Below, in pieces: positions 22,214 to 34,700 of a DNA stretch of 64,000 bases. Origin of the DNA: Apostichopus japonicus (taxonomy: Eukaryota > Echinodermata > Holothuroidea > Aspidochirotida > Stichopodidae). The notes beneath the pieces were generated by a model. It was not told the DNA's origin. It saw only the letters and a program-made list of their open reading frames with translations, and did no database searches. Numbering within the stretch: the stretch's first letter is position 1; each line of letters starts with the position of its first letter. The translations under genes were made by a program, and so were the position numbers. The stretch spans positions 35,686,668-35,750,667 of the forward strand of contig NC_092569.1 of assembly GCF_037975245.1 (NCBI RefSeq), read 5' to 3'.

Positions 22214-22610
22214 GATAATTCGAGATATCTAAAATTTAATTCGAGATATCTAAAATTTAATTCGAGATATCTAAAATTTAATTCGAGATATCTAAAATTA
22301 ATTTCAAATATCTCGAACTAAATTGAAGAAATCTCCAATTATTTCAGATATCTCCATTTCAATTTGAGATATCAGAAATTGCATTTTCAATATATTGAAT
22401 TTTATTTAAATATTTCAAATTGATTTAAAGATATCAAGACTAATGAAAGCCATCAAAAATGGAACATTATTGAAGATATCTCGAATTGAATTCAAGATAT
22501 TAAAAAAGGAATTCGAGATATCCAAAATTGACTTAGAGATATCAATAATTCGAATTAGAGATATCCAAAATAGAATTCAAGATATCAAGAATTGCATTAG
22601 AGATATTGTT
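22214..22610. repeat. Palindromic ~21-bp minisatellite (gagatatc core)
   Basis: Four nearly perfect tandem copies of aattcgagatatctaaaattt, then 14 or so degenerate copies of the same period in both orientations with GAGATATC/GATATCTC cores. The 61-codon ORF inside is an artefact of the repeat. Confidence 0.85.
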
Positions 22611-22640
22611 AATGAAGTCTGCAAGTAAGGAGAAGAAAGC

Positions 22641-22997
22641 TGTTTATGTCCTAGGATAGCTTAATGGGATTTCAAAGTTGGCGTTACTTAGAAGTGTAAA
22701 GACTTGCTAATAAGATTAAAGGATAAAGCTAGAGATTAGGAGAGGGGTTTAGGGCAGTTGGGCTGTGGCTTTTGTGAGGTGAGGAGCGAAGGTATTAACG
22801 AGAGATAAGGAAAGGGAGAACCGAGGTTGTGTGAGAGGATAACGGTGATAAGGTTGGAAGGTAGCAGAGTTTGATGATGAAGGCTGAATGTTTTGAGATT
22901 TTGAAAGGAAGCAGTGGCATTTTGTGGAGTTCGATAATAAAAGAAGAACAGCATCGAATAACATTGTCCTGAACTTATTACCCCCAACTACACAACA
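22641..22997 (+). mobile_element. Candidate LTR with primer-binding-like sequence
   Basis: 357 bp starting TGTT and ending AACA, with AATAAAAG near 22938. It is followed at once by TGGTGGCAACGG, the kind of TGG-starting site where tRNA primers bind in LTR elements. The gag-like remnant lies about 1 kb downstream in the same orientation. No partner LTR is seen, so this is tentative. Confidence 0.35.
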
Positions 22998-23161
22998 TGG
23001 TGGCAACGGTTTAAAAGAAGAAATACTTCAGTATTTGCCCACTACCAGTGTGTTAAATCCGCTACCAGCTAAATGTCAATGAGATTCAAAGGATATAACT
23101 TTAGCTAATGTGTTAGCCATGCAGACGATTTGTTAATTTAACAGAAAATAGGTAACGAGAC

Positions 23162-23198
<37 letters not shown>

Positions 23199-23658
23199 GC
23201 AAATATTTATAGAGCGCTTTATGCAAATCACTGTAAATTTTTGGAATTAATGAGTTTTTAAGAGACGCTTAAAACAGTCAACCGATGGTGCATTGCGAAT
23301 TGAAGATGATACTTGGGCGAAACGGATGGATGGTAATCGTCCCAGAAAACATCTGAACAAGCAAGATCCTGATGGTATGTAACGACATCATACAACCGCA
23401 TTGTGGTGGAGCTTATTGTACGACGGAGATTATTCAACGCCCAATTATGCAGTCAGAATTGTCCATTTAAAAACAAGCTGTTACATAAAAATGCATATGC
23501 GTTAATCAAGGTGGAAGAAGTCATTGTTTGGTGGCAGAGAAGAAGAAACAAAAATATAGAATACAGACAGCAACCAAATATGACAGCTGAGGCACTTTTA
23601 TGGATTTTTTTTTTAAGGAGTTCTTCTTGGACACTTTCTCGCTGAAACTGCGGTGGAG
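22998..23658. other. Probable 5' untranslated part of the broken LTR element
   Basis: No ORF of sense. It holds an (ATA)n microsatellite at about 23163-23199, followed by gcaaatatttatagagcgct, a common repeat tail. Confidence 0.35.
23163..23199. repeat. (ATA)n microsatellite
   Basis: About 12 trinucleotide units. It may mark the end of an old retroposed repeat. Confidence 0.9.
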
Positions 23659-23666
23659 ATCGCATA

Positions 23667-23962
23667 CAGGCCGTAGCCAGGAATTTGCCAAGGGAGGGGC
23701 GAAACTGTAGATTAGGCATTGCAAACTATCTAAGTGTAGCGCCACCATGGGTGGCGCGAAGCGTACAAAAAATTTTGGCTGAAAATGCCTCCCAGATCGC
23801 TGGAAATGGCACTTCCCAGGCCTTGTAAGTTACATCTTAGCATTTTCTCTTTTGAAAATACTAGCGATATCATAAAAACATTAAACAAAAGAAATATATA
23901 TATGCTCAAGGGGGGGTGGCGGCTGCCCCCTTCGCCCCCCCCCCCCCTTGGCTACGCGCCTG
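23667..23962 (+). mobile_element. 296-bp hAT-like MITE with exact 8-bp target duplication
   Basis: Terminal inverted repeats CAGGCCGTAGCCAGG and its near reverse complement CTTGGCTACGCGCCTG. Flanked by atcgcata at 23659-23666 and 23963-23970. Copy A has the empty site with one copy (atcgcaca, 30-37). 8-bp duplications and CAGG-type ends are typical of the hAT superfamily. No coding capacity. Inserted after the A/B split. Confidence 0.9.
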
Positions 23963-24038
23963 ATCGCATATACATTAAGGTTGTAAACCGATATTTATTA
24001 ATAATTGCTATTTCATATTCTCCATTTAAGGGTGCATC

Positions 24039-24513
24039 ATGTATAATTTAAGATCAGAGAAAAGTGAAGTGAAAATGAACACGACAGATAAAAGGGAGGA
24101 CCAAACTTGTCCACCAGGGATTCCTGAAGGTCTTCCAAAAGAAATGTGGATAAACTACTTACTAGAGATGCGTAAGGTAGAAGCACAAATTGAAATAGAA
24201 AAATGTAAACAAAATCATGAAATAGAAAACAAAAGTCCGAACAAGACCATGAACTGAACAATGCTAAAGTAGAGGCAGATACAGAAGTAAAACTAAAGCA
24301 ACTTCAGATAGAGAACGATACTGCCAAAGTTCACGTGAACCCAACGTATAAGTGGCAAGTGGTGAAAGTGTAAATTTGATGAAGGTGCCTCGTCTGCATG
24401 AGAATGAAGATGCTGATGTATATATCTTAGAGGTTTTGAATTGTTAGCAGAAACAAACAAGTGGGATAAATCACAGTGGGCAATATTTTTGGTTATTTGG
24501 TTTTCATGCATTA
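24039..24513 (+). pseudogene. Degenerate LTR-retrotransposon gag fragment (copy B)
   Basis: Counterpart of the copy A remnant. The 72-codon opening ORF differs by one residue (Leu to Val) and has the same frame break, so the element died before the duplication. It lies about 1 kb downstream of a possible LTR and primer-binding-like TGGTGGCA (22641-23005), with the MITE at 23667-23962 inserted between them. This supports one broken Gypsy-like element. No pol follows. Confidence 0.55.
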
Positions 24514-25787
24514 TGCTATGATGTAAAAGAAATTTAAAGCAACATGATATGATAATTTTTCAAATATCATGGAAAAGACTTGCAATAGAGGAATTAGCCT
24601 ATAGTTATCTTTCACCTTTTTCTGTTACTTTATTTTGTAGTCAGGAAAAGCACTTGTAATTTTAAGATCATTAGGCACACTATACCACTATTAAAACACC
24701 TGTTCACAAGATGGCTGAATGGACGAACAATAATGCTATTAAATGCTTTAACAACTTTACAATGAATATTATAATTGTCCTTGACTACCATTTTGAAGAT
24801 CTTTGATACATTCCATAACTTCGCCCTCATCAGTGGATTGCAGTAACATACAGTGATCATGTATACACCAGCTCTTCCTCATTTTGGAGTGACTACTACA
24901 CCCTTGAAGAGGGAAATAACGGTCAAATAAGAAGGAACAAAAGAATAAGTTTTAAGTAGAATTAGAATCATTTAATATTAGAACATCAGTCAAAACCACA
25001 TGTGAAAGATCCTGATGAAATGAAGTTAAAGCACTTTGCGTCAATTTACGGTGTAACTTTGTAGACCGATTCCTTCTAGATGTATACGTCAATCATAGGT
25101 GGGGGAGGGGGCAGGAGACACGTCCCCACTTCTAAAGGGTGGGGACACAATATAAAATGTAACTCCACCCACAAGTTTGGTAACTGATTCGCGTAGGCGC
25201 TGGAGTATCATTCAGACTCATAATGACTCGTGTATCCCACAAAGGGAGCTTAAACATTGTGCTACATGAGATTAGGATGTTATTAATTTTTAATTCTCAT
25301 CTGCTCGACCACCAGATGAAATATAGAACTTTGCAACTGGGTTGAAATAAGAATTATGGATTTCATTGATAGCGTAAATTAAATGAGGAACCGCGCCGAT
25401 ATACCTCTCAGGCTATCTGCACAGGCCACTAGATAATGAAAGCCCGAAGCATTCGCTAATCTCCTTGCAGTATATTATTATAATTTTTATCATAGTATAT
25501 TGTATTTCACGTACAAGCAATATAACACTATATGTGTAAATAATATTGTGCAATCAGTTTGGTTAGCAAAGACACCCAGGATAGTCTTGAAGTGTTTTTG
25601 AGCAAATTACATATATCAAATGAAATTTGAGACAGATACATATATGGTGCTAAGCCTGGGTGCAAAGCTGCTAGTCATGTTGTTGTTATAACCATGTTAA
25701 TCATTATACCTCAAGTTATAGTTTAGAAGTTATGTACATATGTTCACAAAATGTTGTATTTGTGATTTAGTTCACTGATGCCAACTA

Positions 25788-27190
25788 CAGGGCCGCAGCC
25801 TGCGGGGGTGGAGGGGGGGGGGTGGTGGGCAGCTGCCCCTTGAAAATTTCACTTCCTAAATGAAAGTAAGCCTACGATAATATGAACGTCTGCACAGTTT
25901 GTGATATCATTAGTCAGTAGTGTGCAACCTCAAGATTCTAGGCATGTGTTGTAGGAATGGCGTTCAAAAAGAACACAAGGTTTAGTTTACCCGCTCATCA
26001 CGTATATGCACAATAAATGCACAATACATGTTGAGAGCTCATAAGATTTAACCCGCGTGAACATTGTAGTAGTCTGATGTGAAACTGCGGTTCATAAATA
26101 TATTTATCACGTCTATGTGTCAATTTTATTGTTAGCCCCTATATCAGTGCCCCAATGTTTTAACTAAGGGGCTTTCAGTCCCCTTCACGGCCCACTCACT
26201 GAGCTCAAATACCAATCCCCTCCCTCCCGAGAAGGTCCCTTTTTGGTATGTAAAACAGATAATGATAACACAAATCTAACAATTAATTTACATTCCCCAA
26301 TGGATTCCCCTCAGCATATAAAGGCTACGGCTACCATTAGAAATGCCATATAGCGTGTTTTTATATCTTCACTTACCTGTGTAAAACATTGAATAACGCA
26401 GAGTGTACCAAGTGACGTAAAGCCTTACTTTTCCCCTGCAAAGTGATTTTACCGATTAAAAATGTTCCCATTAATCTTTTCTGAAGTGTAAATATTTAAA
26501 ACATGAGATCTCAAAATGTTTAGATGCAACTGATAAGGCCTGGGAAGTGCCATTTTCGGCAACCTGGGAGGAATATTTGGCAGAACATTATGGACACAAA
26601 AGGGTAAACTTATTTCGTTGTCTATAGTCTAAGTTGGTTGTTGTTGAAACTAAATTTGTTGCTGCTGTTTTAATATGCTGTTGCTCAAACCCACGTTGAT
26701 GTCTGAACTTCCGTTGTATAAACTTACGTCGTTGTCATCCGCGCTGTTCAACAATTGCTTAACCAGGTAATGTAAATAATAGGCGTTTCGCACGAAATTA
26801 AACATACATCACCAGCGCAGGAGAATGCATGATATGTAGGCTGCTACCACTACAAATACTAGGCCAACTACTGTTACACCAGGGAGTTCCATAAGACGCC
26901 CTGGTTACACCTTGAGCCATATTGGAACTCTTACTACTGCTACTAATAGACTCAACAATGAAAATAATTCTAAACAGTCTGCACTACCCACATATCCTAA
27001 TTAACGACGTGCGTATAGTAAGCATATGCAGCGCAAATTGAATTTAGTTTGAGAAGAGCTTTTATTTTTTACATCACGTGGTTGCCGATGGCAACAACGA
27101 AATAAGTTTGCCCTTTTCGCGTTCCATAAAACATTCTTGCTACACTCTCGCCAACCGATGGTGGCGCTCAGATAGCGTCATGATGGTCCC
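25788..27190 (+). mobile_element. MITE-like repeat containing the foldback element (copy B)
   Basis: Counterpart of 1840-3310. It begins cagggccgcagcctgcgggg and holds the gcctgggaagtgcc motif near 26540 and gccaaccgatggtggcgct near 27150-27170. An ancestral insertion shared by both copies. Confidence 0.45.
26592..27121. mobile_element. Foldback element, copy B
   Basis: Orthologue of the copy A foldback element with the same arms (left cttatttcgttgtctatag; right caacgaaataagtttgccc). Its right arm is shortened: the gagcaattgttgaacagcgc part is missing next to gttgccgatgg. Confidence 0.55.
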
Positions 27191-28072
27191 TTCTAGGAAA
27201 TGGCCCACCCACTAAAAATTTCTTTAAAAAGCCCTGGTATAACGCACCTCAAAGCATCACTGTGCAACATTTGGACGATACATAATGTTTCTCGATGTTC
27301 CTCAACTGTGTATGGAACGCGAAAGTGAAAAGTTTAAGAATGTTTCCGTTTGGGTTTAAGTTTCAATTAACCACGATACGGCTCTAAGTCACATCCGGTG
27401 GTTAAATAGCCAAGTCTTCCTTAATTTAAGTCCAATCACTTGTCAGCTGCTGACTTTTGTTTAAATTTATCTATGACTGACATATCAATCCAGGGACCAA
27501 ACAGAAGCAACTTGAAGATTTATAGATGTGAGTGCCACCCCCCCCCCCCCCCACCCTTCGCGCCTGACGAAGCTTCATACTACAGAAATTTAACTATGAC
27601 TATCTAACTCGAAATCATTTGTCATTCATAATTATTAATTTTCCAAAAAAAAAAAAAAAATCTCCCAAATTTAGCGATAGTACCTCTGTTTTCAACATTG
27701 CGTTATTTTAAGTTGACTATGTACATGAGATTAACAACACCATGTGCAACCACAGAATACATTGTCATTAGTTGACATGGCTGGTATCAGATGATGTATT
27801 TAGGGATGTTGTAAAATATATATATATTTATAAATGTTACCCTATGTTTTGTGAGTAGTTCGACGGCAACCCTGATACTGACTTCATATAAACATATAAG
27901 TATTTGAAATGTGTGTGTATATGCCCTAGAAACCAAGAATCGTTAAGAATCCACTTGCAATTGTCCATTTCCAACCAACTAATAATACTTGGGGGGGGGG
28001 GGTGGTTGGGAAGGTGAGGGTTGACTACGAGGGATGCAACAAATTAAGGAAATATGCACAAGTTTACTTTGT
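27191..28072. other. Non-coding stretch 3' of gene B
   Basis: Matches copy A 3311-4624 without its long (TA)n tracts. Holds poly-C (about 27538-27552), poly-A (about 27645) and poly-G (about 27991-28003) runs. Confidence 0.5.
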
Positions 28073-28078
28073 TTTATT
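28073..28078 (-). promoter_or_regulatory. Candidate polyadenylation signal of gene B
   Basis: AATAAA on the - strand about 285 nt past the gene B stop codon. Same position as in gene A. Confidence 0.45.
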
Positions 28079-28362
28079 CTTTTGTGAGACTCATGCAATA
28101 ATTAATTTTCAAACTATCAAACAACAGTACGCTGGTTATTATTAATAATTTGACATCAATTTCAATTAATATCTCCTCATTCCCTTTGAAAATTAATTAT
28201 TTAGTCGAATCGTCCCGTTTGTAATTTGTTTTGCATTATACTTCTTCTTTCTTGTCTATGGCACGTCTAGCTGTCCGATGCTCGAAGACTTGTGTCGATC
28301 TTTTCTTATTTTTCCTTGTGAAAGCTGCTCTTTTGTGCAATGTTATTTATACAGTGTTTTGT

Positions 28363-28721
28363 CTACACAGGCCGTATTTTCATTTCTGTGTATTGCAGGC
28401 TGCATCCATAACTGTTCAAACTATAACTACCCCAAAATATGTGCGTTCCTCGAGTAGAGCCGTCGTAGTCTCCGTTGAGGTGAGAATAAGCGCAATTAGC
28501 GCAGTTGTCGCTGCCATCGGGAAAATAATAGCAAGATTAACTATAATCGGGACAATAAGACCGACACTGAGAAGCAGAATAATAACGTCTACAGTCATAA
28601 TAATCGTAGAACCACCAGGCTCCTCTGTGTCTCTCAGCACAGTCGTAGCTGCTCCATCCATCGTTGTCCCGGTGTTTTGTACTGAACGGTTTATTGTTGC
28701 TACCAGACAAACTATCATAAC
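28363..28721 (-). CDS. Gene B exon 10: FReD C-terminal part with premature TAA
   Basis: Same borders as in gene A (gttgcag|GTTATG; TAG at 28363-28365). Encodes [10 protein letters not shown], the calcium loop [20 protein letters not shown], then the Tyr/Cys-rich insert, where the codon matching a gene A Tyr is TAA (28537-28539). Past the stop it still reads [24 protein letters not shown] and TEMKIRPV without a frameshift, so the lesion is a single nonsense codon. Two Asp of the calcium site are kept, but gene A DRDND has become HRDND. Confidence 0.85.
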
Positions 28722-31700
28722 CTGCAACAAACAAGAAAGAGTAAATAAATCGGTCATTTATATACTTTGAACAAATCCAATATCGGATGTAAGATAGAGG
28801 GCAGTGCGTTTTTGTCCTACCAACATGAAAACGTCAGTTCCGCGAATGTTTTTTTTTTTTTTTTTTTTTTAATATTTACGATACATAAGGTGGTATTTTG
28901 TCTTTGCAAGGGAGTTTTTATATATTTTTGTTGTTGTTCCGTTTGAAATACAGCACCACAACAGGAGTAGAATACAGATCGGGAAACCACTTTAACCAAA
29001 TTCTAGGTTTGGGTTACTAGAGTCGCTAATATCGCTCTTTATTTATATTTATTCATCCGCAAGTATTTACAATACTATTCATTCATTTCATTATTTGATT
29101 GTTATTTCTAAGTTCACAACTGATTAGTTTCCTACTCTGTCAAAACTGTAGTTATAAATTTCTTGTTTGTTGAATAATATCACCCTGTTCTACTGTTTAC
29201 AGGGTATGCAAGGTGTTATAGTCATCGATTGGTCAATTCTTTAACCTATATCTTTAACACTGTGTAAGTTTTGTATCTTTCAACCTGAGCTCATACGTTG
29301 GTCTATAAACGTAGATTGAAATTACACTATACACAAATCATGAAATCAATACTTTTAAATGAAGAATAGAACCGACATTGTATGAACGGAATTTACTATT
29401 AATGTAGTAGCTAATATTTTAGGTTTCGACGAAGTAACCAAAATTCGCTGTATTACACTTATGGAAATTTTGAATGATATTGATTATCGTCTTTTTATTA
29501 TTTACTTCTTATCGACATGTACTTCTAGTCTCGTACGTATAACTTCTTTGAACAGACTGATTGATTGATTAAAATTTATCGAATCTATACAGACGAATAT
29601 TTCAAATAAATCATTTCTGATTCCTCTATTTCAATGTTCTATGCATGATAAACCCTAGATGACTTTACACATAACATGATTAAATTTAAATAGCGCCTCA
29701 AAGTTTTCACATATGAAAATCATCAAATATACTTACCACTTAAAGTCACACTATAGAGTAACGAGAAGGCACACGTGGTAGGCTTACAGGTACTACTAAT
29801 ATGATATTAACCCCTTTGTAAGTTTGAAGTGATGCGAGTTTGGTAGACAACAGCGAGAGGCAAGGCAACAGACATTTACGGTAATTTTCAGAATACTCGT
29901 TTAGGTTGGGATGATAGTGATGTTGAGATTTACTCTCTCTGTGTCAGAAATACATGGACACTGGCTACTATTATAATATCTACTGCCATAGTTTTATATA
30001 TTGTTAGGTGCTTGTGCAAACACGTGCAAACACGGCCAAGAGACTTGTGTTGCCAATGAAAAGCGGATCTTATCGTCTGCTTCTTATGTCTGTACACATT
30101 GTATACAGTCCTGAAAACCTACGTGGGTTCCAGCTGTAGTTCAAACGCGTGAAAGAAAATAGCAATGTTTGGAATTGAAAATTGCTGTGAACCTTGAACT
30201 TATATATCATTTAGCCAGGAATGCGGTAGCTATGAGATCAGGACATTAGTTATTAGTTGCTTCTCCTAATTCACGTAATCGGTCCAGATTTATGTTTGCG
30301 TCAATGATTAGAACCATCAATTACTCACCTGTATTTCCACTGTGTGATCCAACTGATAGTCGATACTTGTCTGCTTGGTTATTAATCCTAAAAGTCGAAT
30401 AGACGGCGTATTTTGATGATGAGCCGGAGTCCCTTAGATCAATACGAAGCTGGTAAGTTTTCTGGTTGGTCAGAGAGTAGATATATTTATTACCTAGCCA
30501 GTGGTCATGATTTTTATTACCGAAACCGCCCTTGTAGTCCGTCCAACCACGATAAAAGTTAACGGAGGCACTCGATCGTCGTTGGAAAACCTATAAAATA
30601 AAAAAAGTGAATCCAGCTATATAATCTAGTTATCCGTAAGAGCATAACATTCAACGCCGTTAGATAGTTAACAAAGATATAGATACTGTGAAAGTGAGAT
30701 AATTTGCAATAGTGTTTTGTTTCTTGATTTTGGTTCTTCCTTAAATGGTCAAGTGCATCTCAAAGAGATCTGCAGTGCATGATTTTGAGGAATGTAAAGT
30801 ATAATGTGAGAAAGTTCAGAATTTAAGTCCTTAATTGTTTGCGAAGCTCACCGTCCATCCTCCTCCGTTACTTTCCATCTCACAGTAAACCTGAATGCCG
30901 CTTGGCCAACCATCAGGGTAAATGGTGTAAACTCCATCATTGCGTGTACCGGAAACATAAAGCTCGTAGCAATCTTTTGGGAGGCTTGTGCACGTCACTC
31001 CGTTCCCTTCGTAGGTTTGATTACAGTAACATTTACGGATACCACTCCTCGTTGCACAGGTTGCGTGACTACTACACTGGTAACTTTCATCTACAAGCCG
31101 GCTGTTCCTACAAGTTGATTTTCGTGTACATCTTGAATTGATGTAAAAGTGGCCCTCCTGTTTTAAGATATTCAGCAAAAAGAAAAACAACAACTAATAA
31201 TGAATTATGCATTTGCGGTTGTCATATTGAAATGTACTGGATTTCAACGATGGGTGGCCACGTGATTCCCGACTAAACGTAATACATCCCTCGACTGAAA
31301 GTTTTTACTGGATTGGCGACAAAAAAACTGGATCTATAGCCCCTACACAACCACGATGCGCACGCTACTCGGTTATCTGTAAATGCAATGTAATTATCGA
31401 CAAGTATAAATAGTAAAGGTTTGCTTCTAATTATATGGACAATGATATAAAAAAAAAACATTACAAAATGACCTAAAAGAACCGTACTGACCCCTAATAC
31501 ACTTCCTTTGTCGGCAACGAAGCAGTTGTGGGTGCACGTCACTCCGTCCCCTTGGTAGTTTGGATTGCAGTAACATTTACGGACACCGCTCCTCTCAGTA
31601 CAGGTTGCGTGAACACTACACTGGTAACTCTCCTCTATAATACGGTTGTTTTGGCAAGTTGATCTTCGTGTACATCCTGAATTGATGTAAAAATCGCCAA

Positions 31701-34700
31701 CCTGATTTCAGATATTCAGCGAAAAGAAACAACAAATAAACAAATTATAAATTTGAAATGTACAGGATTTCAACGGTAGCTGGCCAAAGATTTGGTCCCC
31801 TCGAATGATCTAGGTACGGGTATGAACCTTTATGAAAGTTTTATGAGTTCTTTGAAGCCAACTCCTATATAGGGGGCGTAGGGATCCGCCTTAACAAAAA
31901 GAAGCTGCAAATATTGCATTCAACGGCCTATCGCAACTTTACATTAGGCATACAAATAAATCTAACCGCAAGACTGTGATAAAAAAGTATCCATAAATTT
32001 TTGTGTCAGGCTTATCAGTGCATGTACACCCGTAGGAGTGGCCTCGTGATTCCCGACTAAACGTAATATATCCCTCGACTGACAGTTTTGACTGGACTGG
32101 CGACAAAAACAAATGGGTCAATGGCCCCTGCCCAACCACGATGCGCGTCACTCGGATATCTGTAAATGTATAATGAATATTGACAAGTATAAAGAGTAAA
32201 GGTTTGCTTCTAATTATATGGACAATTATTAAGAACGAAGCATTATAAAAAAGGCATGAAAGAACCGTACTGACCCCTAACACACTTCCTATGTCAGCAA
32301 CGAAGCAGTTGTGGCGACACGTCACTCCGTCCCCTTGGTAGTTTTGACTACAGTAGCATTTACGGACACCGTTCCTCTCAGCACAGGTTGCGTGAACACT
32401 ACACTGGTAACTCGCCTCTGTAATCTGGTTATTTTGGCAAGTTGATCTTCGTGTACATCCTGAATTGATGTAAAAATCGCCAACCTGATTTCATATATTC
32501 AGCGAAAAGAAACATCAGATTAACAGAATGATGAAATTGCGGTTGTCACAGTTAAATGTACAGGATTCTAACGGTGGGTGGCCAATGATTTATTCCCCCG
32601 AATGATCTAGGTACGGGTATGGATCTTTATGAAAGTTTTGTGAAGTCTTTGAAGCCAACTCCGATGAGGAGGCCGCGGGTTCCGCCCTGAAAAGGTAGCT
32701 GCAAATATTGCATTAAAACGGCCTATTGCGACTTTAAATTAGGCCTACAATTAGATTCTAGCCGCAAAATTATCGTTAGTTGTATCCATGCATTTTAGTG
32801 TAAGGTTTATAAGGGAATGGACCTATGTGGGTATAGCCTTTTGCTTCCTGAGTATATGTAAGTAAAATATTTGATTCTTATTATATGGAAAAAATCATTA
32901 AAAGCAAAACACTTAAAATGTAAGAACCGTACTGACCATTAATACACCTCCTTTGTCAGCAACGAAGCAGTTACATTGGTTCAGAGGGATGCATTGTTCT
33001 TGCTGTCTCAGATAATTACCGACGCAAACACATTGCTCTGTTTCGCTTCGAGAGGTAGCCGAGATGCAAGTATTAGGGTCGTCACAAGTCCTCTCACATG
33101 TCTCATTGCTAAACATCTCATTAGCTGGACACCATTCAGGGATTGTTTCTAGAGAACAGAAAATTAAAAAAAATAAAGTAATAGTAACCTGGTACAGTCA
33201 CGGCAAATATGACATGTGGCATAGCATAGTTTGTCGTCATTACTTAAATACGTGGTTGTCAGAAGGCTAAAGTAAAGGAACATACACTCAGAAGTTGCTC
33301 GAATAAATGTAGAACATTTTAAATAGGTAGTGGCCGTTCCTTAGTCACATAAATGTTAATATTTATTCATATAACAGGATAAAACTCCATCATTTGATGT
33401 ATAATTAGTCTGAAACCAGGTAGTCATGGCTTGTTTCTGTTTCAGAGTTCTCTAGGTGTAAGTATAATACTGCTTTCTGACAACAATGGTAATTAATAAC
33501 AACATCAAAATTCTTTCGTTGGTTGTTCTGATCACAATTTTTATGATTTTTTTGGCTTTATATTTAATAATGTAAAAGACACTTACCATCTGATATTTGG
33601 AATGTTCCTAAACTAGATATATAATAATCCCCCCATTCATCTGAGATACGAAACTCGTCGTATGTTACATAGTAAGTTTCTCCAGCAACGCTCTCAAAGT
33701 CCATTCGCAGTTGGTATCGCTTTTGATTTGTTAAGACGGCAATTTTCTCATTTCCGATCCAAAAGTCACTCCCTAGAAAGCCAAAGCCATTTCTGAAGTC
33801 TTTCCAACTTCTACTAAAATTTACAGAATCCGATCTTCGTTGCTGTAATACCTTCAAAGAATATCAAAGAAGTTAACTATGACGTGATTGAATTATTATT
33901 ATTTGTTCCCTACTGCAATGCGATTTTTTGCTAACAACTATTACACAGAAAAACTTATATATTTCTAACTTCAGTTTGTAGTTTGGGCTAGATGTTTACA
34001 GTTCCCTTGGAAGAAGAACTGGACTGTACCTAAGTACAATCTGTACTTAAATTCCACAATATTTAAAATAATTGATTCAAAATTTCGTTTCGATAAAAAA
34101 GCGAGTTCTATTTGAAATAACGACTTTGTATTACATCGCTTTATATTGCTGCAATCAAAATCTGAAGTAAATTTGTACAAAACTATTTAAACTTGAAAAG
34201 AAAACATCAAATAATCAGCCATACCGTCCATCCACCAGTATCAAGATCATTATTACAGTAAGCCTCAAACGGTTCCGGGTAGCCATCTGGTTTAATAAGA
34301 TACACTCCAGATGTATTGTGGGTAGAGGAACATGCATTCGATACTTCTTTGCAATCTCTCGGATACGCAGGTTGTTGAAAAAAAAAGTATGAAGAACCTG
34401 GATGGAACGTAAAACAAGGTTAACATTTTATTGTGACTGAAAAATAATTTCAGCTAACGAAAATATCGCCTAAGATGCTTTATCTCAATTGCCTCTCTCC
34501 ACCCAGGGGTTAATGAGTACATGTCAGGTAACTTGTCATTGGGCGCAGTATAAAACTGCAGCCGTCTGGAAGGAATGTCTCTGGGACAGGTTATTATTGA
34601 ACAGGGGTAATAAAACGTCTGGAAAGCTCTTTGAAACCTATCGCTGTTTAAAAGCGCTACATCAATCGAATATTATTATTAATATTTTTACTATAAGACT

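Noticed and set aside
22749..23006. Overlapping - strand ORFs of 83-85 codons
   Set aside because: Two different frames open over the same candidate LTR, Ser/Pro-rich by composition; no family resemblance.
28231..28770. 179-codon + strand ORF antisense to the gene B terminal exon
   Set aside because: It is a shadow of the FReD exon. The matching frame in copy A is broken to about 60 codons and the protein resembles nothing known.
28767..28871. Poly-A retroposon (SINE) insertion in copy B
   Set aside because: The homopolymer is T at the + strand 3' end, and no target duplication is visible, so neither orientation fits a normal retroposon.
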